28,846 nt of DNA. Origin: a virus. Made by a program: the position numbers and the translations under genes. The stretch spans positions 1-28,846 of the IMG/VR virus record IMGVR_UViG_3300031576_000238. The stretch is one strand, 5' to 3'. Numbering within the stretch: the first letter of the stretch is position 1; each line of letters starts with the position of its first letter. Of the stretch, positions 7,896-15,809 are shown in pieces. Below the pieces are notes generated by a model. That model made no database searches. It saw nothing but the letters and a program-made list of their open reading frames with translations, and was not told the origin of the DNA.

Positions 7896-8498
7896 ATGGC
7901 TAGAACCTCATCAGTTGATGCAATCGAGAAGTTTCGATTTAACGTCTTCATCCTAAATATATCATTGGACCCAGTGTCCCTTGTTACTAATTTTACGGGA
8001 TTTTTGAGGGGCGGATTCTCAGAGGTTACCTTACCGAGACAAACTACTGGAATCATTGAGTATCGTGAAAATGTAGATGCGGCTCACCCCAGTTTAATAC
8101 CAGGGCTAACTAGATATGATTCAGTTTCCCTAAAAAGAGGAGTTACGGGAAGCTCAGATTTTTTGAGATGGGCTAATAACGTACACGATCCAAACCAACT
8201 AATAGCCACGGCCATTCAACGAATGCGTGGAGATCCTAATGAATCCCCTCCATCAGAGAGTTTAAACTTTCGGAGGGATATTTTAATAGTCGCCTATGAT
8301 AGAGCAGGAAAACCTACTAAGGGGTGGTTACTCCGAGATTGTTGGGTCACTTCCTACAAACCTGGCGACGATATGTCAGCCACTGAAGATGGTGCCAAAT
8401 TAATTGAAGAAATAGAGCTACGTTATGAGTCTTTTGAAGAATTGACTCTTGAAGCTCTAGTCAGCGGCACCTTCAATAGTTTATTAGGAGCATTATAA
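7896..8498 (+). CDS. Tail tube paralogue 2 (gp19-like, possible tube initiator)
   Basis: A 200-aa protein clearly related to the main tube gene: both open MART..(I/V)DAIEKFRF and share GFSEV, EYRE, PGLTR and the late ATEDG..LIEEI.L.YESFEE block. It has an extra 10-15 residues near the N-terminus (LDPVSLVTNFTG) and a hydrophobic C-terminal tail (SGTFNSLLGAL). In contractile systems extra gp19-like proteins form the first rings between baseplate hub and tube (as Afp5 does, and T4 gp48/gp54 functionally). That role is likely here but inferred. The stop overlaps the next ATG by one base (ATAATG). Confidence 0.85.
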   Translation: MARTSSVDAIEKFRFNVFILNISLDPVSLVTNFTGFLRGGFSEVTLPRQTTGIIEYRENVDAAHPSLIPGLTRYDSVSLKRGVTGSSDFLRWANNVHDPNQLIATAIQRMRGDPNESPPSESLNFRRDILIVAYDRAGKPTKGWLLRDCWVTSYKPGDDMSATEDGAKLIEEIELRYESFEELTLEALVSGTFNSLLGAL

Positions 8499-9052
8499 TG
8501 TCAAGAAGTAGTGGTTTTGATCCATTGGATAGGTTCCGATGGAAGGTATATGTATTTTCACCTGCTGGAGCACTTTGGGCTAGAGCTGGATTCACCAGTT
8601 GTACTACGCCTGATGTTACAGTTAATTTTAAGACTTATCAAGAAGGTGGAAGGCATATGATGCCACGAAAGATACATGATAGTGCTGGTTTTTCGCCTAT
8701 AACCCTTGCAAGAGGAGTTATTGCTAGGCAGGGATCTGATGATTTTGCTAAGTGGATGAATGACCTATTTAAGGTAACTCACCAAGAGCCAGGGGCAGCA
8801 GATGCTCCAAATTATAGGAATGATATTGTAATTGAGCACTTGGATAGAGATTCTACTGTAGTAAAACGATATGTACTGTTTAACTGTGTTCCATCTCATT
8901 ATAAACCAGCTTCCGATTTCAGTGCTTTAGATGAGGCTGAAATTAGCGTTGAGACACTTTCCTTTGAGTACGAAGGTTTCAAAGAAGAAAGAGTAAATAG
9001 TCTCGAAGATGTTGGTGATTACGTTAGAAGATTTACTAGAGGTATCTTTTAA
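8498..9052 (+). CDS. Tail tube paralogue 3 (gp19-like, possible hub-tube adaptor)
   Basis: A 184-aa protein with the same fold signature: FDPLDRFRWKVYVF at the start, FTSCTTPDVTVNFKTYQEGG, SPITLARGV, and ISVETLSFEYEGFKEE near the end. It is the most diverged of the three tube homologues and has the lowest AAC use for Asn (one of six), which suits a low-copy protein. It is coupled to paralogue 2 by a one-base overlap and lies directly before the assembly chaperone. It most likely makes one of the tube-initiating rings contacting the gp27-like hub. The order of the two adaptor rings cannot be told from sequence. Confidence 0.82.
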   Translation: MSRSSGFDPLDRFRWKVYVFSPAGALWARAGFTSCTTPDVTVNFKTYQEGGRHMMPRKIHDSAGFSPITLARGVIARQGSDDFAKWMNDLFKVTHQEPGAADAPNYRNDIVIEHLDRDSTVVKRYVLFNCVPSHYKPASDFSALDEAEISVETLSFEYEGFKEERVNSLEDVGDYVRRFTRGIF

Positions 9053-9079
9053 CACAAACTTACAAGTTATGGAGGAATC

Positions 9080-9820
9080 ATGCTTGTTGAATTACCTTGT
9101 GGTATTCTAAAAGACGGCGAAATATATGACCGTGTTTTAGTTAAAGAACTAACTGGCCGACAACAGAACTATCTCATTGATATGGAGTTAGTAGCTGACA
9201 GTCTTGGTCACGTTCCAAAACTCTTAGAGGAGTTAACAATAGATTATCAAACCAGGGAAGGAAAACCATTAGGTTTACCCTCCAGTGAGGCGATTTATCT
9301 GTTGCCATCAGAAGATGTAGAATGCTTATTGCTCAAAATTCGAGAAGTAACTTATGGGGCTGCCTATGCTATACCAGTACGGTGCCCACATTGCACTAAA
9401 CAGCAAATGAAGCAAGTTAAGCTCGATGCAATTGAGATGACTAAATTACCGGACAAAACAGTACGAACAAAAGTTATAAAACTGCCAAGAACCGCAATGG
9501 ATGCAGAAATCAAACTTCTGTACCTAAAGGACTTATTTAACCTATATAAAGCATTAAAGGATAATCCTAAGAAGCTTTATACAGGTACTTTATATTTGTC
9601 CTTGAAACGATTAGGCGACAAAGAACAGGTTAAAGAGGAAGATCTTTTAGATCTTCCTGTAGCCGACCTAGCAGCTATTGAAGACGCCTTCTCAGAGTTG
9701 AGGGGATCAGTTGACACCTTGCTAACGCATGAGTGTGATGATTGCGAAAAGGAGTTTGATACTCCACTGCCCGTGATGGACCCAAGTTTTTTCGTCCAGT
9801 CGCGGACCCCTTTAACATAA
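9080..9820 (+). CDS. Tail assembly chaperone / T4 gp26-like, zinc-ribbon (unshifted product)
   Basis: A 246-aa protein. The N-terminal part (1-97) has the form of T4-gp26/tail-chaperone relatives: MLVELPCGILKDG, then KELTGRQQNYL. Two Cys pairs, CPHC at 102-105 and CDDC at 219-222, would bind one zinc if folded together. The intervening region (about 140-210) is helical. It sits between the tube genes and the tape measure, where tail assembly chaperones are encoded in lambda, P2 and Mu-type phages. GGAGG precedes ATG 9080. Near its end the reading frame crosses a T TTT TTC slippery heptamer, after which only eight more residues are read in this frame. Confidence 0.8.
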   Translation: MLVELPCGILKDGEIYDRVLVKELTGRQQNYLIDMELVADSLGHVPKLLEELTIDYQTREGKPLGLPSSEAIYLLPSEDVECLLLKIREVTYGAAYAIPVRCPHCTKQQMKQVKLDAIEMTKLPDKTVRTKVIKLPRTAMDAEIKLLYLKDLFNLYKALKDNPKKLYTGTLYLSLKRLGDKEQVKEEDLLDLPVADLAAIEDAFSELRGSVDTLLTHECDDCEKEFDTPLPVMDPSFFVQSRTPLT

Positions 9821-9999
9821 TTCCAACAGAGTACATCAGCCACAAAACTGATCTTTTGAACGATTACGCCTATCTGGGACAAGCTTTCAGATGGGGTCCA
9901 GATCAGATTGATTACTTAGGTTGGACTTACCGTAAACAACTCGTAGAAGACCACAGACAAGCTATGAAAGAGGTCGAGAGACGTGCCAAGTCCAAATAA
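9080..9999 (+). CDS. Frameshifted tail assembly chaperone (-1 product)
   Basis: If the ribosome slips -1 on TTTTTTC (9787-9793), the first 238 residues of the preceding gene continue into an otherwise start-less open frame to TAA 9997-9999, giving a 306-residue product. The 68-residue extension begins RPVADPFNIIPTEYISHKTD and is rich in aromatic and charged residues, with YLGQAFRWGPDQIDYLGW in its middle; it looks like real protein. The frame has no ATG until 9964, so independent translation is unlikely. The tape measure GTG lies inside the last codons. This matches the lambda gpG/gpGT arrangement (known) where the long form links chaperone to tape measure. Slippage itself is inferred. Confidence 0.78.
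9787..9793 (+). promoter_or_regulatory. -1 ribosomal frameshift slippery heptamer
   Basis: T TTT TTC in the phase of the chaperone gene (codons TTT 9788-9790, TTC 9791-9793) fits the X XXY YYZ rule for simultaneous -1 slippage. After slipping, the next codon is CGT 9793-9795 in the open frame that ends just inside the tape measure. A small hairpin, GTCC 9794-9797 with GGAC 9804-9807, follows at once, but it is short and closer than typical stimulators. AAAAGGAG at 9747-9754 is further upstream than a classical Shine-Dalgarno stimulator. Confidence 0.78.
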
Positions 10000-12088
10000 C
10001 ATTAATATTCTAATTAGTGTTCGTAATAAGGCTTCCGCGCCCATACGTGAAGCACGAAAAGATATTCGTGACTTCAGGGACGAACTAGTAAAGTTCAACA
10101 GACGCCTGTTTACAGCAAGTGCAGTTTACGCAACCTTCTCACAAGGGTTTCGACGAGCCTTTAATTTAGCTGGAGTGGGTGCCGAGTTCGATTATCTTAG
10201 AACTCAATTCAATAATACTTTCGGTAGTTCCTACCTAAAGACTTTCCGCGAAGCGGCTAGGAATACTATAGACGCTACATCCCTTATGCAGATCGCTCTG
10301 CAAAATCACGCCAGAGGGATGAAAAAATACGAAACTCAAAAGATATTCAGTTTGTCAGTTGGAGCTGCTAAGTTAATGGGCACATCGACGGCAGATGCTG
10401 CAAAGAAGATGTCTAAGGCTTTCAACGACCTTTCTGTTACTGGCCTTCAGAATTTCTTCGTTGCTCTTAACGCTAATAACCAGTTTAAAAATATGAACTT
10501 GATTATTCGGCGCTTAACTCACGGCTTTAACGCTGCAAAAATGTCAGCTGAAAACTTCCGAAAGATTGGTATGGAGCATCTAACTAAAGCTCTAGAACAG
10601 TTTATTGGTGGAACAGAAGACACACTTACCCTCTTTATGATGACTAAAGCAGGATTTGAAGACCTACGAAAAGTCAGTGGAGCTTTCATTTCTCGTGCTA
10701 TTAATCCACTTTTAAAGAGTGTTTCGATGCTTAGTTTTAAGGCTTTTGACAGATTAAATTCAGCGTTGGATGATAGTGAAAGTAAATTTGGTAGATTACG
10801 ACTTGGACTAGTTGACTTCCTACAAGTTGGTGGTGGAGTCTTGGCTGGATCAACTGCGCTAGTGGGAGGATTATCTCTCTTAGCTCTAGTATCTTCTACT
10901 CTAGGGGTTACATTTGGTGCATTAACTGGTCTAATAACCTTATTCACTATTGGCTTAAAAACTGCCAAAGGTGAAGGTAGATCATGGCTTGAATTCATTG
11001 CAGACGTAGGAACTGAATTAAAGTTTTATTATCAAGCATTCTCTTCATATTCAGATGGTGTTTCCACCTTTTCTAAAGATGTCACTGATAGACTCTCACA
11101 GATGCCAGAAGCAACTCAGAACAGAATTATGTTCATTGCAAAAGCATTTGTTCTAGCGAGAGTAGCTCTTGATGGTTTTACACAAGGCGTAGCAGAAACT
11201 GTTGATCGAATCACAGCGGTTCTATCAAAATTTGGTTTATGGGACGAGAAAACTAAACAATTTACACAGCGAACTGAAAACTTGGTAAAAACACTAGGTA
11301 AGGTTGCTGGTGCTCTAGCTGTCATGTGGGGCATAAAATCAGGTATTGGTGCTCTAAAGAATATACTTGGTGGAGTTCCTATAGTTGGTCGTCTATTTGG
11401 AGGCGGCAAAGGGGGCAAAGGTCCTAGTGGTACGCAAGGTGATCCTATCTATACTAAAGATGCAAGCATCCTTGGTGGAGTAGGCAAAGTTGGCGGTATA
11501 TTAGCTTCTGGTGGTATTATAAGCAAGATTTTAACTACTTTAGGCAATACAACACTAGGATATAAACTATTTGGTTGGGGAGTCAATGTAGTAGCATTTG
11601 TTACACCTTTACTAACTATGGTAGGTGGTTGGTTAATGGTTGCTCTTAATGGAGTAATTATTCCAGCGATTATCGGGGCTGCTATTGGCACACTTGCTGA
11701 TTATGCATTTAATATCTTTGGAAAAGGAAACTTTTCAGATTACTTAGCTAATTCTTGGTTTGAAGCCCTTCACCCAAAAGAAGCTGCAGAAGCCAAAGGA
11801 AAAACATTTACCCCTGATGCAATGATGGGGGGTGGACAATTACGTAATGAATTGTCAGCTTTAACCCCAGTTGATGAAGAAGCACGTAATAGACAAAAAG
11901 AGATGTATACTCAAGTAAGTGCTCTAAAAGCTTCAGGCGGGGAAATAGACGAAAATTTTGTTAGAGAGATTACAAGAGGCGGGAATTTGACTGGAGCAGA
12001 AACTAATAAGTTGTTAGAGAAAATTGCTAAGATTCTTGCACAGAAAAGAAGTGCATCTAATAAAATGAATGCTCAGGATACGGAGTAA
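9983..12088 (+). CDS. Tape measure protein
   Basis: A 701-aa protein from GTG 9983, with AAAGAGGT about 9 bases upstream. The start lies inside the end of the frameshifted chaperone reading. Residues 1-270 are helical and charged (NILISVRNKASAPIREARKD; later AAKLMGTSTADAAKKMSKAF). Hydrophobic helices lie at about 282-326 and 533-572, and a Gly-rich stretch at about 453-512. This is the usual make-up of a tape measure: it sets tail length inside the tube and can enter the host membrane on infection. At the commonly used 1.5 angstrom per residue the tail would be about 100 nm, short to medium. No lysozyme or peptidase motif was recognised in it. Confidence 0.88.
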   Translation: MPSPNNINILISVRNKASAPIREARKDIRDFRDELVKFNRRLFTASAVYATFSQGFRRAFNLAGVGAEFDYLRTQFNNTFGSSYLKTFREAARNTIDATSLMQIALQNHARGMKKYETQKIFSLSVGAAKLMGTSTADAAKKMSKAFNDLSVTGLQNFFVALNANNQFKNMNLIIRRLTHGFNAAKMSAENFRKIGMEHLTKALEQFIGGTEDTLTLFMMTKAGFEDLRKVSGAFISRAINPLLKSVSMLSFKAFDRLNSALDDSESKFGRLRLGLVDFLQVGGGVLAGSTALVGGLSLLALVSSTLGVTFGALTGLITLFTIGLKTAKGEGRSWLEFIADVGTELKFYYQAFSSYSDGVSTFSKDVTDRLSQMPEATQNRIMFIAKAFVLARVALDGFTQGVAETVDRITAVLSKFGLWDEKTKQFTQRTENLVKTLGKVAGALAVMWGIKSGIGALKNILGGVPIVGRLFGGGKGGKGPSGTQGDPIYTKDASILGGVGKVGGILASGGIISKILTTLGNTTLGYKLFGWGVNVVAFVTPLLTMVGGWLMVALNGVIIPAIIGAAIGTLADYAFNIFGKGNFSDYLANSWFEALHPKEAAEAKGKTFTPDAMMGGGQLRNELSALTPVDEEARNRQKEMYTQVSALKASGGEIDENFVREITRGGNLTGAETNKLLEKIAKILAQKRSASNKMNAQDTE

Positions 12089-12090
12089 AT

Positions 12091-12819
12091 ATGGCCTTTA
12101 TATTTGGTCCTCACGCGCCTGGTAAGTATGTTCATGCAGAAATTAAACTAGTTCGTACTGTAGAAAATGGAGTTCTAGAAGACGTTGCTACTGGATCTAA
12201 AGGTAAGTTTTATTTAAATCCTGATATGATTCAGGAGTCTAAAGCAAGTGGATGGGTAAAAAAAGCCATTCCTGGGCTTAGTGACCCTCATCAACAGTGG
12301 ATTGCAGGTGGGGCTAGAACAATAACTTTTAAGGCTTTAGTAACTAATGACAGAGCTGAAGGACATATTCCTGATAATACTCCTTTTACAGGAGCAGTAC
12401 AAGCAACTACAGGCAAACTAAGTTTTGTAAAAAAGGTTGCTGGAATTGCTGCTCAGGTATTTAATATACCTGAATTATCTGCTCTTGGATCATTAGAGGC
12501 TCAAGATAGAAATACAGGAACGTCTCTTCTTCTAAGCATAACAGAGAAATTAGCTTTTTATAGGAGTTTAACATATCCTAGAGCTTTTGATGCAAATGGC
12601 GCTGTCACTGCTCCTTATTTAGTAAGACTAGATATAGGGCAAACATTTGGCAAAGGTGAAAAAGTACGTGATGCTGTTTTTGTTGTAGATAAAGTAGAAA
12701 TTGAAATTAATAGATGGTTGCCTGATCTTACACCAATTGAGGCAGCTGTAACTTTTACCATGACTGAAATAACCAATAAATCGTTAACCTCAGACATAGA
12801 TGTGATGTTTAACTACTAA
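12091..12819 (+). CDS. CIS-tube-type baseplate protein (Afp7 N-terminal-like)
   Basis: A 242-aa protein. Residues 41-81 contain NPDMIQESKASGWVKKAIPG and SDPHQQWIAGGARTITFKAL, which match the pattern of the CIS tube / Afp7 N-terminal domain: a (Y/F)NP..I..SK....W segment, then P...PL/HQ...GG.RT(I/L)(S/T)F. The rest is beta-rich, with a helical middle near 110-150. In injection systems this family forms a collar around the hub/tube near the baseplate, usually fused to a LysM domain. Here the LysM-like part is the next gene, which starts on the last base of this stop codon. Baseplate assignment is good; the family name is from recalled pattern. Confidence 0.72.
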   Translation: MAFIFGPHAPGKYVHAEIKLVRTVENGVLEDVATGSKGKFYLNPDMIQESKASGWVKKAIPGLSDPHQQWIAGGARTITFKALVTNDRAEGHIPDNTPFTGAVQATTGKLSFVKKVAGIAAQVFNIPELSALGSLEAQDRNTGTSLLLSITEKLAFYRSLTYPRAFDANGAVTAPYLVRLDIGQTFGKGEKVRDAVFVVDKVEIEINRWLPDLTPIEAAVTFTMTEITNKSLTSDIDVMFNY

Positions 12820-13142
12820 TGGCAAATTTTAGACCAGGATCAAGATATACAAATGGAACATTCACGAATACCGAAGATAACAAGTCTTTCTTGTTACTTA
12901 GGAATCGACTAGAAGTTCCTGAATCTGGTCAAGATATTTTCCTTACTGTTGAAGGCAGACATCTTAAAAGGCCCGACCTAATAGCATCAGATACATATAA
13001 AAGAGTTGAATTATTTTGGGTTATTATGGATATCAACAATATTCGACAGCCATTGTTTGATTTAAGAGTAGGACAGCAAATAAGAATTCCTCCTTTAAAC
13101 AATGTTTTGGAAGCTATCGAAAAATTAAACGCAGAGGGATAA
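12819..13142 (+). CDS. gp53/LysM-like baseplate protein
   Basis: A 107-aa protein. The core runs YKRVELFWVIMDINNIRQPL then LRVGQQIRIPPLNN. This is the 'rlWWviAd.NnI.dP....G..l.iP' pattern of LysM-like baseplate proteins (T4 gp53, P2 gpX, C-terminus of Afp7), which use the fold for packing in the baseplate rather than for peptidoglycan binding. It is coupled by one base to the CIS-tube-like gene and lies 1 base before the hub gene. Length and position fit a minor wedge/hub clamp. The N-terminal 30 residues look flexible. Confidence 0.75.
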   Translation: MANFRPGSRYTNGTFTNTEDNKSFLLLRNRLEVPESGQDIFLTVEGRHLKRPDLIASDTYKRVELFWVIMDINNIRQPLFDLRVGQQIRIPPLNNVLEAIEKLNAEG

Positions 13143-13143
13143 T

Positions 13144-14820
13144 ATGGCTTTTATAGATCTAGCTCTAATGAGAGATCCATACTTTGAAGTCCGTATAGGC
13201 CCTCCAGGTGCTCAAGATAAAGACTTAATACCTCTAAGTCCAGAGGTTCACGCGCTCATAGACAGTTTTGAGTTTAATGAGATGCGAGATGGCGGTAATG
13301 GATCAGCAAGCCAAATTAAACTTGTGTTTTATGAAGATTTGAACAGAGCTGGATCAGTTTTAGACTTAGTTCTAGATAAAAGCGGCCCAGGTTTAATCAA
13401 ATTTTTAAGTCCTGAAACTGTTGCTACAGGAAAGCAAGAGCAAAAGGCAGTAGAGCAAGCAGCATCTGAACAAGGAAAAGATACCTCTGACCCTAAGAAA
13501 AGTGGTGAATTAAAGAAGTCACTAGAGAAAAGGGTAACCGATTTAAAGAAAAAACAAGCTGAAGATGCCCCAACTTTCATGCTTCAAGAGAGAAATACAG
13601 TTCAAGTTACATGGGGCTATCGGACAACAAGCAGTAATAGTAAACTCCACCCCCGAACAGTTAGAGGAGAAATTCTTCAAATAACTCATAGGGCATCAGA
13701 AGGAGATATTCCTGTAACAGAGATAAATGCTGTTGATTTCGGTAGTGGAGAAATGTCTAAACTTTATCCTGTTGAAGGAAAGGCATTCACCCGTGGAATA
13801 GTAAAGCAACTTCTTGGGGGATATGGGCTTCTTGATAAAAGTAGTAGACCAGATACTGCTCCTGCTAGACTTGATGATATTGTAAGAGCAATCGCTTTAG
13901 GGGGCATAATTCTTAATGCAGAGACAAATATTGATCTTACTGCAGAAGAATTAAAACTTGATATACAAGATGAAACAAGTTCTAGAACATGGGCTACTCA
14001 TACAAATTTACATGGTTTTTTAAAAGGTCTTGCTGAAAAGATTCATGCTCATTACTTTGTTACCTCTCATTCAGTTGGTGGGCAACTTAAAGTAGTCCTA
14101 AATCTTATCTCAAGACGAAAGATTGAAGGAAGTAACAAGTTCCGATTTATATGGAAAGGTGGAGCACAAGGTATCAATAGTGGAGACCAAAACTCACTTT
14201 CATATAATACAGTTTTAAATTACAATCTCCAACTATACCCTGGTGGAGGAGAAGGAGCAGCATCTAATGGTGTTTGTTCTGAAGAGAAACAATTAGTAGG
14301 GCATGTTGCTACAACCTCTGTTCAATTTAGAACTAACATGGGTAAACCGGCTGCTAATTTAAAAGTTAAAGAGCCTGGTAAAGGACAAGCTGCAAAAGTA
14401 GTAGATCCAAAACAGCAAAAAGCAGCAAATGCTGTTGGTATCTCAACATATAATGCTTCGTGTTCCCCTGAGAACCATGTGGCAGAAGCTGATAGAATTG
14501 CTGGTAGAATGGACAAAAGCCTTCGGCTTGAGTTTAATACTATCGGTATTCCACAACTTCAACCAGGCGTTATAGAGATGCAAAACATCGGACAAAGGTA
14601 CAGTGGGCTTTATTACCTATTAGGGGTTACCCATAAAATCAGTGCTGATGATGGATATACCTGTAATTGTGTTGGAGAGTCTAATAGCGTTTCAACTGGT
14701 GGAACATCAGTAGTAGCTCCTCCTGTTAGAAATGATTTGGCTGAACAAGTTAGATTAGGATTTAGAGGAGATAAAGAATTAAGTTTATCTAATCTTGAAA
14801 AAGTAAAACAGGGGAAATAA
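13144..14820 (+). CDS. Baseplate hub protein (gp27 / gpD-like)
   Basis: A 558-aa protein with the layout of T4 gp27/P2 gpD/VgrG N-terminal hubs. It has an N-terminal beta domain (PYFEVRIGPPG; DSFEFNEMRDG), a second strand set ending TEINAVDFGSGEM (about 192-204), a helix-containing FTRGIVKQLLGGYGL block (215-229), a HGFLKGLAEKIHAHYFVTS segment, and a late SGLYYLLGVTHKISADDGY (about 482-500) typical of the domain that sits on the spike. It would form the trimer that joins spike to tube. A charged, Lys/Glu-rich insertion (about 95-142) looks helical or disordered and is not part of the usual fold. The spike gene follows 2 bases later. Confidence 0.83.
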   Translation: MAFIDLALMRDPYFEVRIGPPGAQDKDLIPLSPEVHALIDSFEFNEMRDGGNGSASQIKLVFYEDLNRAGSVLDLVLDKSGPGLIKFLSPETVATGKQEQKAVEQAASEQGKDTSDPKKSGELKKSLEKRVTDLKKKQAEDAPTFMLQERNTVQVTWGYRTTSSNSKLHPRTVRGEILQITHRASEGDIPVTEINAVDFGSGEMSKLYPVEGKAFTRGIVKQLLGGYGLLDKSSRPDTAPARLDDIVRAIALGGIILNAETNIDLTAEELKLDIQDETSSRTWATHTNLHGFLKGLAEKIHAHYFVTSHSVGGQLKVVLNLISRRKIEGSNKFRFIWKGGAQGINSGDQNSLSYNTVLNYNLQLYPGGGEGAASNGVCSEEKQLVGHVATTSVQFRTNMGKPAANLKVKEPGKGQAAKVVDPKQQKAANAVGISTYNASCSPENHVAEADRIAGRMDKSLRLEFNTIGIPQLQPGVIEMQNIGQRYSGLYYLLGVTHKISADDGYTCNCVGESNSVSTGGTSVVAPPVRNDLAEQVRLGFRGDKELSLSNLEKVKQGK

Positions 14821-14822
14821 CT

Positions 14823-15806
14823 ATGAGTGTACGGGTTAAAAATTGGATGGGCGAGGCAGTTTATCTTGGCCCATCTAAAGCTATAGTCATAGATAATAAA
14901 GACCCTTCTAAAAAAGGACGAATCAGAGTTAAAAGTCCTGTTTTTGGAGATACTGCTTTTATACATTATGTTTATCCAGATGATGGATTCTTTGGTCCTC
15001 CTGATGTAGGCTCTATTGTTTATATTGTTCCAGATGGTGGTGATCCAGACTTTTTAATAGCTTGGGCTACCATTAACGATGGAGATAGAGTAAATCCAGA
15101 TACAAGACTTCAATTTAGACGAGATGTGCCTACCAATCGTGGTTGGGCATCTCCTGGGGATCTTGAAGGTTCTGGTAAACCTATAGGGGTTAATGCAGGG
15201 CATCTGTTTGAAATGGATGATGGGATAGCAATGGTTGCTTCTAATGGCACCGTTACCCATACTAAAGAGAAAAAAGGAATACGTTTCACAACCTCTGGTG
15301 GGCATTTTTTAAAGATGCTAGAAGAGGAAACTGCTGGAGCTACGCAGAATAGAGTTGAATTAGGTTCAATTGGTGGGCATAAGTTCTCATTATATGATGA
15401 GGCTTCACGCTCTAGTAAGCTACAACGAGCAGAGATAAGCACAACTGGTGGACAGTTTTTGTCCCTTATTGATGATGCTGATTCTGTTAAACAACAGGTA
15501 ATTTTAAGAGATGTCGATAACAGAACTATTGAAATCATCAAAGAAAGTGATCGTATCCGCATTAGAAATTCGGCTGGTACGATTTTTATTGATATCGACT
15601 TTGCTAATGATATTATTGAAATTGATGCAAATAATGTAAAAATAGGTACTGCGGCAGCAGAAGCCCTAGTTAGAGGGGATACGTTTAGAACGTTATTCAA
15701 TGCTCACTTCCATCAAACCGGAACTGGGCCAACTTCTCCTCCAGTTGTACCGATGGACCCTTCATCAGCAAATACGCATTTATCTAGTCACCATACAGTG
15801 GAGTAA
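14823..15806 (+). CDS. Central tail spike (gp5/gpV-like), no lysozyme domain
   Basis: A 327-aa protein. Residues about 18-100 form an OB-fold: IDNKDPSKKGRIRVKSPV, then the strand pattern DVGSIVYIVPDGGDPDFLIA. From about 125 a repetitive beta region carries GHLFEMDDG, GGHFLKMLEE, GGHKFSLYDE and GGQFLSLIDD spaced about 25 residues apart, as in the gp5-type beta-prism/helix. The C-terminus has AHFH (294-297) and GPTSPP. An HxH near the tip of P2 gpV binds iron (known); the same role here is inferred. Unlike T4 gp5 there is no lysozyme insertion. It follows the hub, as expected for the hub-spike complex. Confidence 0.87.
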   Translation: MSVRVKNWMGEAVYLGPSKAIVIDNKDPSKKGRIRVKSPVFGDTAFIHYVYPDDGFFGPPDVGSIVYIVPDGGDPDFLIAWATINDGDRVNPDTRLQFRRDVPTNRGWASPGDLEGSGKPIGVNAGHLFEMDDGIAMVASNGTVTHTKEKKGIRFTTSGGHFLKMLEEETAGATQNRVELGSIGGHKFSLYDEASRSSKLQRAEISTTGGQFLSLIDDADSVKQQVILRDVDNRTIEIIKESDRIRIRNSAGTIFIDIDFANDIIEIDANNVKIGTAAAEALVRGDTFRTLFNAHFHQTGTGPTSPPVVPMDPSSANTHLSSHHTVE

Positions 15807-15809
15807 ACT

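Noticed and set aside
9057-9068. Small inverted repeat AACTT-AC-AAGTT between genes
   Set aside because: Five A/T-rich pairs with a two-base loop is not stable and has no T-run, so it is neither a terminator nor a clear operator.
9794-9807. Hairpin GTCC/GGAC as frameshift stimulator
   Set aside because: Four base pairs directly against the heptamer is weaker and closer than known stimulators; mentioned with the site but not claimed as functional.
9760-9999. Independent gene in the frame following the chaperone
   Set aside because: The frame has no ATG until 9964 and no ribosome site at its TTG codon (9856); its overlap with the slippery site makes it a frameshift extension instead.
10519-10998. 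A 159-aa open frame on the minus strand
   Set aside because: Entirely antisense to the tape measure. No gene is otherwise found on the minus strand, and its composition mirrors the opposite-strand codons.
15110-15700. A 196-aa open frame on the minus strand
   Set aside because: It lies wholly antisense to the spike gene, whose OB-fold and repeats are clear. It has no plausible ribosome site or neighbours and reads as low-complexity Ser/Ile/Pro sequence.
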